A stretch of DNA of 64,000 bases. It comes from Verrucomicrobiota bacterium. Its GTDB lineage: Bacteria > Verrucomicrobiota > Verrucomicrobiia > Opitutales > Opitutaceae. The position numbers and the translations under genes are program-made. The first letter of the stretch is position 1. Each line of letters begins with the position of its first letter. Below are positions 58,891 to 64,000 of this stretch, piece after piece. Location: positions 1-64,000 of the forward strand of contig JAQGOP010000034.1 in the NCBI GenBank assembly GCA_028293545.1, read 5' to 3'. The notes under the pieces were generated by a model that saw only the letters and a program-made list of their open reading frames with translations, was not told where the DNA came from and did no database searches.

Positions 58891-59384
58891 CCATCACCTG
58901 GCAATTTATCGCCGAATGTCTCCGGCACGAACTCGCCGACTACGGCGGCCTTCTCCATCTCTTCGAACACCAGCAGCGGAGCCTCTTTGAGCGCGACCCG
59001 CAGGCCGTGATGACGGTCGGCGCCACGATCGAGGGGCAGGCCCGGAGCATCGCCGTCTGCCGCCTGCGCCGTGAACAAGCCGTCGCGGATTTCGCGGAGC
59101 AGAACCAGCGTCCGCGCAATTCCACGCTGCGCGCCTTGCTCCCCTTGATCGAAGCCGACGCGCGTCCGCTCCTCGAAGCGCTGATCGACGAGGTTAATTC
59201 CCTCCTGCACCGCGTGCGCCGCGTCAGCCGCCATAATCACACGCTGCTCACCAAGGCGATCGACGTCCACCAAGAGGTGCTCCAGCAACTGCGCCCGAAT
59301 GCGTTCACCAAGACTTATTCCCCCGCGGGCATGGTCTCGGTCACCTCGCCCGAGTCTGCCTCGACCCTGGTCGCCACCGGCTGA
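58887..59384 (+). CDS. flgN: FlgN-type export chaperone for hook-filament junction proteins
   Basis: 165 aa, all-helical. FlgN pattern: CLRHELADYGGLLHLFEHQQRSLFERDPQAV, LRALLPLIEADARPLLEALIDEVNSLLHRVRRVSRHNHTLL and the tail FTKTYSPAG. Placed directly before its expected clients flgK and flgL. Confidence 0.88.
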   Translation: MTITWQFIAECLRHELADYGGLLHLFEHQQRSLFERDPQAVMTVGATIEGQARSIAVCRLRREQAVADFAEQNQRPRNSTLRALLPLIEADARPLLEALIDEVNSLLHRVRRVSRHNHTLLTKAIDVHQEVLQQLRPNAFTKTYSPAGMVSVTSPESASTLVATG

Positions 59385-59437
59385 AGTTCAGCACCGCGAC
59401 CTCAGCCTCCACTCCTTCCAGCCTTTCACCTTTTCCC

Positions 59438-60850
59438 ATGTCCGGCCTTTTCTCCAGTCTTAGCGCCTCGGTCCAAGCGCTCACTGCCCAGAGCCGCGCG
59501 CTGGAGATTTCCGGCAAGAACCTGGCGAACGTGAACAACCCGGATTACGCGCGCCAACGCGTGCAGTTCGGCGACCTCGGCACGATCGAAACCCCGACCG
59601 GCCCGGAGAGCATGGGCATCCAGGCGCTCGGGATTGAACAGCTCCGCGATTCGTTGCTTGACCAGCAGGTCATGCGCGAAGGCTCGCTCTCCGCCTATTA
59701 CCAAGCGCAGCAGAGCGCGTATCAACGCGCGCAGGCCGGCTTGGGCCAGAACGTCGGCAGCACCGACGCCACTTCCGGTTCGAGCACGACGACCGACAAC
59801 GGCATCGGCGCGGCGCTCGACGATTTCTTCAACGCTTACCAAAGCCTCGCGGCCAGCCCCACCGACACGGGCCAGCGCCAGGCGCTGCTCCAGAAAGCCC
59901 AGATTCTCTCCGATCGTTTCAAGAGCACCGACGAACGGCTTGGACAGGTCCAGGCCGATCTCGGCACGCAGATCACGACCGACGTCGCTTCGGTCAACAC
60001 GATGCTGCAGAACGTCGCGGCCCTCAACATCCAGATCGCGCGCCTCGAGATCAACCGGCCCGGCGGCGCCGTCGACCTCCGCGACCAACGCCAGGCGGTG
60101 CTCGAGCAGCTCGCTGGGAAGCTTCCAATTTCCATCACCGAAGCCAGCGGTGGCCAGGTGCTGATCAATGCCAAGGATTCGAGCGGTTCGCCGGTGGCGC
60201 TGGTGACCCTCACCGGTGTGACGGCGCCGGTCACGTTCAATGGCACCCAGCTCTCCGCAGGTGCGACGCCGACGGTGCTGGGCCCGACCGCGGGTTCGAT
60301 CCAAGGCTCGTTGAGCGCGCGCGACGATGGCATCCAAGCCATGCGCGACCAGCTCGACCAGCTCGCGGAGCAGCTGGTCACGTCGGTCAACGCGGCTTAC
60401 AATCCGTCCGGCTCGACGGGGAATTTCTTCACCGCCGGTGGCACCACCGCCGCCACGTTCACCGTCGACTCGACGGTCACGGCGATGAACCTCAAGGCCT
60501 CGGACGGCGGCGCGGCCGGTGACAACACCGTGGCGCTCGCGGTCGCGGCCCTTGCCGATCGGAAATTCTCCACCGCCGGGGGCAACGCGATCAACGGCAC
60601 CTTCACGACTTTCTATTCGACGGCGGTGAGTGGCCTCGGCCAGTCGCTTTCGGCGGCGAACTCGCAGGTTTCCAACCAATCGAGCATCGAGCAGCTCGTC
60701 CGCACCCAGCGCGATAGCGTCAGCGGCGTGTCGCTCGACGAGGAAATGGCCAACCTGCTCAAGTACCAGCGCGCGTTCCAAGCGTCGTCGCGCGTGTTCA
60801 GCACGATCGACAGCCTCCTCGACAACGTGGTCAATCAACTCGGAAGATAA
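59438..60850 (+). CDS. flgK: Hook-associated protein 1, FlgK
   Basis: 470 aa. N-terminal SLSASVQALTAQSRALEISGKNLANVNNPDYARQRV; FlgK core with NGIGAALDDFFNAYQSLAASPTDTGQRQALLQKAQ; C-terminal SGVSLDEEMANLLKYQRAFQASSRVFSTIDSLLDNVVNQLG. It forms the first hook-filament junction zone. Shorter than the enteric protein (about 550). Confidence 0.96.
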   Translation: MSGLFSSLSASVQALTAQSRALEISGKNLANVNNPDYARQRVQFGDLGTIETPTGPESMGIQALGIEQLRDSLLDQQVMREGSLSAYYQAQQSAYQRAQAGLGQNVGSTDATSGSSTTTDNGIGAALDDFFNAYQSLAASPTDTGQRQALLQKAQILSDRFKSTDERLGQVQADLGTQITTDVASVNTMLQNVAALNIQIARLEINRPGGAVDLRDQRQAVLEQLAGKLPISITEASGGQVLINAKDSSGSPVALVTLTGVTAPVTFNGTQLSAGATPTVLGPTAGSIQGSLSARDDGIQAMRDQLDQLAEQLVTSVNAAYNPSGSTGNFFTAGGTTAATFTVDSTVTAMNLKASDGGAAGDNTVALAVAALADRKFSTAGGNAINGTFTTFYSTAVSGLGQSLSAANSQVSNQSSIEQLVRTQRDSVSGVSLDEEMANLLKYQRAFQASSRVFSTIDSLLDNVVNQLGR

Positions 60851-60862
60851 AATTTCCCCTCC

Positions 60863-61759
60863 ATGCGCGTCGCCAGCAATACCGTTTCCGACAACATCAT
60901 CCGGCAGATCCAGAATCTGACCACGCAGCAGGCGCGGTTGCAGACGCAGGTCTCGACGGGCCAGCGGATCTCGCTGCCTGAGGACGACCCCGCGGCCGCC
61001 GGCCGCGTGTTGAATCTCACCAGCGAACGCCGCCAGCAGGTCCAGTACGGCCAGAACGGCGACCGCGCGCTTGCGCTGAGCCAGGCTTCATTCGCCGGGC
61101 TGAAGAGCCTCAAGAGCATTGCTGACCGCGCCGGCGAACTCGCCACGCTCGGCACCGGCACGCTGGGCGCCGATGCGATGTCGGCGTACGCCACGGAAAC
61201 CAACCAGCTCATCGAGCAAGCCGTGCAGGCCGCGAACACCACCTTCAACGGCGACTATATCTACGCGGGCACGAAAGTGGATGCGCCGCCGTTCACGCTC
61301 GCGCGCAATGCGAGCGGCCAGATCACCGGCGTCACCTACGCGGGCAATTCCAGCCAGGCGGGAATTGCACTTTCCGATACGAGCACCGTCACCCCTTCGA
61401 CCGATGGTGCGACCAACGCCGGCCTCGGCGCCTTCATCAACAATTTGGTCGCGCTCCGCGATGCCCTCGCGTCGGGCAGCACGACGGCCGTGTCCGCGGC
61501 CCAGCCTGCGCTGAACAACAGCGATGACCTCGTCGTTTCGTCCATCGCGAACAACGGCGGAATCCAGACCCGCATCGAAGCGAGCCGCACCCAGCAAACG
61601 GATCGGAAGACGAGCATCGACGCCCTCATTTCCAGCGAGACTTCCGCGGATCTCCCGGCGACGATCGTCAAGCTGAACCAGGTCCAGACCGCGTACCAAG
61701 CCGCCCTCCAGTCGGCCGTCAACATCATGAATCTCTCCATCCTCGACTATATCAAGTAA
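60863..61759 (+). CDS. flgL: Hook-associated protein 3, FlgL
   Basis: 298 aa. Flagellin-like ends: IIRQIQNLTTQQARLQTQVSTGQRISLPEDDPAAAGRVLNL at the start, and ATIVKLNQVQTAYQAALQSAVNIMNLSILDYIK at the end. The middle includes NTTFNGDYIYAGTKVDAPPFTL, typical of FlgL. It is the second junction protein. It is 12 bp after flgK. Confidence 0.95.
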   Translation: MRVASNTVSDNIIRQIQNLTTQQARLQTQVSTGQRISLPEDDPAAAGRVLNLTSERRQQVQYGQNGDRALALSQASFAGLKSLKSIADRAGELATLGTGTLGADAMSAYATETNQLIEQAVQAANTTFNGDYIYAGTKVDAPPFTLARNASGQITGVTYAGNSSQAGIALSDTSTVTPSTDGATNAGLGAFINNLVALRDALASGSTTAVSAAQPALNNSDDLVVSSIANNGGIQTRIEASRTQQTDRKTSIDALISSETSADLPATIVKLNQVQTAYQAALQSAVNIMNLSILDYIK

Positions 61760-61770
61760 TCCAGTTTCCC

Positions 61771-62235
61771 ATGAACGTCGTTCCTGAACTCTATCCCACG
61801 GACTTTGACAATCCGCCCGCGAACGAGCTGATCCTCCCGCAGGGCATCATCGGCTTCGGCGAGTACCGCCGCGCGGAGCTGCTCTACCTGCCGGACCATC
61901 TCCCTTTCCTCTGGATGAAACTCTACGGCGCCGAGACGCTGCACTTCATCGTGATCGAACCCGGTGGGATCGTCCCCGGCTACGTCCCGGAGATTTTTGA
62001 CGAGGACGCCGCCAATCTCGACATCCGCGACCCCGGCGAAGCGATGATCCTGAATATCGTGACGCTCAAGCGGCAGCAGCCCGTTGAAGCGACGGTCAAC
62101 CTGGTGGGCCCCCTGGTGGTCAACCGCCGCACCCGCGTCGGGCGCCAGCTCGTGATCTCGAATTACTCGCGTTTCAGCGCGCACCACGCTCTGGTAGAAA
62201 ATCCGCAGGCGGCATCCGTCGCTCGCACAACCTGA
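61771..62235 (+). CDS. fliW: Flagellar assembly factor FliW (CsrA antagonist)
   Basis: 154 aa. FliW signatures: [41 protein letters not shown] and the C-terminal [23 protein letters not shown]. In other phyla FliW binds either flagellin or CsrA. Free flagellin titrates FliW, releasing CsrA to repress flagellin translation. Gene order flgL-fliW-csrA matches this system, and the two flagellin leaders here carry CsrA-type sites. Confidence 0.95.
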   Translation: MNVVPELYPTDFDNPPANELILPQGIIGFGEYRRAELLYLPDHLPFLWMKLYGAETLHFIVIEPGGIVPGYVPEIFDEDAANLDIRDPGEAMILNIVTLKRQQPVEATVNLVGPLVVNRRTRVGRQLVISNYSRFSAHHALVENPQAASVARTT

Positions 62236-62242
62236 GCCCGCC

Positions 62243-62491
62243 ATGCTCGTCCTTTCCCGCAAAGTTAACGAGTCGATCATCATCGGCGACTCCATCGAAA
62301 TTCGCATCACGCGGATCGAGGGAGACATCGTGAAGATCGGCATCGAGGCCCCGCGTGAGGTCCCGATCTTCCGCAAGGAAGTCCTCCACGACATCGCCGC
62401 CAGCAACAAGGCTGCCGCGGTTCGCCCGCCGCGCCCCGGCGACCTCCCGATCCTGCCGCCGAAGTCCTCCATCATTTCCTCGAAGCTCTAA
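62243..62491 (+). CDS. csrA: Translational regulator CsrA
   Basis: 82 aa. The core [22 protein letters not shown]...[14 protein letters not shown] is intact, including the RNA-binding strands (LVLSRK) and the C-terminal binding residues [10 protein letters not shown] Pro-rich 20-residue tail extends beyond the usual 60-65 aa, which in FliW-regulated CsrA proteins is often where extra contacts form. Seven bases separate it from fliW. Expected targets are the ANGGA sites at 22462-22493 and 23520-23550. Confidence 0.96.
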   Translation: MLVLSRKVNESIIIGDSIEIRITRIEGDIVKIGIEAPREVPIFRKEVLHDIAASNKAAAVRPPRPGDLPILPPKSSIISSKL

Positions 62492-62505
62492 TTTTTCGCC
62501 TGTCC

Positions 62506-63363
62506 ATGAACGTCTCCAACACTCTCTCCGGCTCCTCCGCCACCCGCACCCAGGAAACGCTCGGCCGCTCCCTCAGCCGGCTCGCGTTCAACGCCAAGCT
62601 CGCGTCGTCGCCCACCGACACCGCAACCATCGGCGATGCCAGCACCCTCGCTGCGCAGACCTCCCGCGTGAAGGCCGCCCGCACCGAAGTCCAGGATGCC
62701 ACCTCGTTTGTCCAGGCCGCGGCCGGCAACCTCGACACGATCACCGGCGTCGTCTCGCGACTCGGCGAACTCGCCAAGCTAGCGCAGGACCCCGCCGCGA
62801 AATCGTCGGACCTCTCCAGCTACCAGGACGAATTCAAATCCCTCCAAGACCAGCTGCGCTCCATCGTGGGCGGCAGCACCGCTGAAATCGGCGGCGCCTC
62901 CGATGTTTCTCCGCTCGCCGCGTTCAAGGGCCAGGCGCTCTTCGGTTCCGACAACGAAAACGGGCTGACCGTTTCATCCGGCCAAGGTGCGGTGCTCACC
63001 GTCCCGGGCGTCAATCTCCGCCACGGCAGCATGCTCGGACTCATCAGCCAGAACGAAGCCGGCACTTACGATTCATCTGTCGCCGACTCCGATCTCAGCA
63101 CGACCATCGCCGATGCCCTCACGCAGCTTGGATCGAGCAGCGCGACGATGTCCGCCGCACTTAAGCAACTGGGCGTCGCGTCCGCTTCGCTCGACGTCGA
63201 GAACCAGAACGTAAATTCAGCGGTCCCGACGGTGAGCAACCTGGCCGATGCGCTCGCGTACACCACTTCAGCCAAGGGCGGCCTCTTCGCGCAATTCGAA
63301 GCCGCGATGCGCACGCAGGGAAATCTCTCGGGCCAGTCGGTTCTGAAGGTGCTCGAAGACTGA
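62506..63363 (+). CDS. Divergent flagellin-like protein
   Basis: 285 aa, 14 bp after csrA. Residues about 20-125 follow the flagellin N-terminal D0/D1 pattern aligned with flagellins A/B: SLSRLAFNAKLASSPTDTATIGDASTL in the place of SLNRLSSGSKI-(N/S)PADDAGG, and NLDTITGVVSRLGELAKLAQDPAAKSSDLSSYQDEFKSLQDQL in the place of the matching helix with LYNDPTKN. The end (LGVASASLDVENQNVNSAVPTVSNLADALAYTTSAKGG) is only loosely like D1, and the canonical QANQ...LLQ terminus is missing. No CsrA-type leader is present. It could be a junction, minor filament or regulatory flagellin. Confidence 0.75.
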   Translation: MNVSNTLSGSSATRTQETLGRSLSRLAFNAKLASSPTDTATIGDASTLAAQTSRVKAARTEVQDATSFVQAAAGNLDTITGVVSRLGELAKLAQDPAAKSSDLSSYQDEFKSLQDQLRSIVGGSTAEIGGASDVSPLAAFKGQALFGSDNENGLTVSSGQGAVLTVPGVNLRHGSMLGLISQNEAGTYDSSVADSDLSTTIADALTQLGSSSATMSAALKQLGVASASLDVENQNVNSAVPTVSNLADALAYTTSAKGGLFAQFEAAMRTQGNLSGQSVLKVLED

Positions 63364-63373
63364 CGTCGCCGCG

Positions 63374-63410
63374 CCGGTCTCCGACCGAATCCGGAGCCGG
63401 AATTTTAAAC
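63374..63410 (+). terminator. Probable terminator at the end of the flgF operon
   Basis: CCGG-T-CTCCG and CGGAG-CCGG pair around a short loop with one bulge, and are followed by AATTTTAAA. It lies between convergent genes and just after the flagellin-like gene. Confidence 0.5.
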
Positions 63411-63439
63411 GGGGTACCGGCGATCGGAGGACAACGCGC

Positions 63440-64000
63440 TCACGACGAGGAAGTCTTGCCGTGCAGCGCCTGGCTGAGCGCGTTGCTGAGCTGCTCGGTC
63501 GTGAAGGGCTTGGCGAGCAACTCGACCTGGCCCAGTTCGTCGAGCTCGCGCGAATAGATTTTTGAAAAGTGCCCGGACATGATCACCACCAACAAACCCG
63601 GGATCAACTTTCGCATCGCCGTCGCCAACTCCGTGCCTTGCATCCCGGGCATCGTTTGGTCCGTGACGAGCAGGCGGTAAGCGACCGGGTTCGCCTGCCA
63701 AGCCGTGAGGCATTCCTCGGCGGAACCGAACGACACCGCTTCGTAGCCGAGTTTTTCAATCGTCGCCTTGGTGAAGCGGCCCACGAGTCCCTCGTCATCC
63801 ACCACGCAGACCAGTTCGCCTTCGCCGCGGGGTGCGGGCCTCAGCGGGGTGGGTTCGGCGGCGGATTCGTCCAGGCTCATCGGCAGGTAAACGTGGAAGG
63901 TCGTGCCGACGCCGACCGTACTTTCCAGGTCGATCACCCCGCGGTGAGCGCGCACGATCCCGTGGACCACCGCGAGTCCCAGGCCCGTGCCTTCGCTCGT
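63440..64000 (-). CDS. Hybrid sensor histidine kinase, C-terminal part (continues beyond the right edge)
   Basis: Only the end is in the window. It shows the HATPase G2 box (GTGLGLAVVHG), the final strands of the ATPase domain (GTTFHVYLPM) and a complete C-terminal receiver: acidic pair DDE, phospho-Asp in LLVTDQTMPGMQG, Thr/Ser in VVIMSGH and Lys in LLAKPFTTEQ. The same architecture as the kinases at the left edge and at 8349. Convergent to the flagellar operon. Confidence 0.9.
   Translation of the reverse strand, partial: TSEGTGLGLAVVHGIVRAHRGVIDLESTVGVGTTFHVYLPMSLDESAAEPTPLRPAPRGEGELVCVVDDEGLVGRFTKATIEKLGYEAVSFGSAEECLTAWQANPVAYRLLVTDQTMPGMQGTELATAMRKLIPGLLVVIMSGHFSKIYSRELDELGQVELLAKPFTTEQLSNALSQALHGKTSSS

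Overview
The window looks like a chromosomal piece of a high-GC, motile Gram-negative bacterium of the Verrucomicrobiota, most likely Opitutaceae. The lineage is inferred from gene content and from the style of the dispersed intergenic repeats, not from a marker gene. P- and L-ring genes (flgA, flgH, flgI) show an outer membrane. Most of the window (about 21.6-63.4 kb) is one almost complete flagellar locus. Upstream of it lie sensor kinases, HDOD proteins and a glycosyltransferase cluster.

Layout. 1-1.7 kb: 3' end of a hybrid sensor kinase, tRNA-Phe(GAA) and a mostly empty stretch. 1.7-11.2 kb: two large hybrid kinases, two HDOD proteins and a minus-strand three-gene operon (unknown exported protein, TPR protein, small helical protein). 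11.4-21.3 kb: two tandem TPR/GT41 (SPINDLY/OGT-type) glycosyltransferases, a third HDOD protein, a GT41-GT4 fusion and another GT-B-like protein, directly before the flagellins. 21.6-23.5 kb: two flagellin genes on the minus strand. 24-27.6 kb: fliD, a lipoprotein gene, a flgM-like gene, fliS and a fliT-like gene. 27.8-32.3 kb: a hypothetical gene, a degenerate receiver, an NtrC-family sigma-54 activator, a CheY-like receiver and a receiver/HD-GYP-like protein. 32.5-46.3 kb: flgBC-fliEFGHIJ-motE-like-fliK-flgDE-fliLMNOPQR. 46.7-54.1 kb: flhBA-flhF-like-fliA-motAB. 54.3-63.4 kb: flgFGAHIJN-flgKL-fliW-csrA and a divergent flagellin-like gene. The window ends inside another hybrid kinase.

Control logic read from the sequence. 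Three sigma-54 (-24/-12) promoters head the three big operons (flgB, flhB, flgF), which fits the NtrC-type activator encoded just before them. Sigma-28 is encoded by fliA in the second operon. Sigma-28-like sites (TAAA or TCAA, 15-16 bp, then a GCCGATA-like box) precede fliD, flgM-like/fliS, the glycosyltransferases, receivers, a kinase and two hypothetical transcription units. Many of these promoters lie so close to the start codon that the transcripts would be almost leaderless. The two main flagellin genes differ: each has a leader of about 45 nt with a small hairpin carrying ACGGA in its loop and a second AAGGA at the ribosome-binding site, 16 nt apart in both. That is the expected architecture for CsrA repression, and fliW-csrA is encoded in the same locus.

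No CRISPR array, intact insertion sequence, prophage or rRNA gene was seen. No chemotaxis core genes (cheA/W/R/B or receptors) and no flhG are present in the window.
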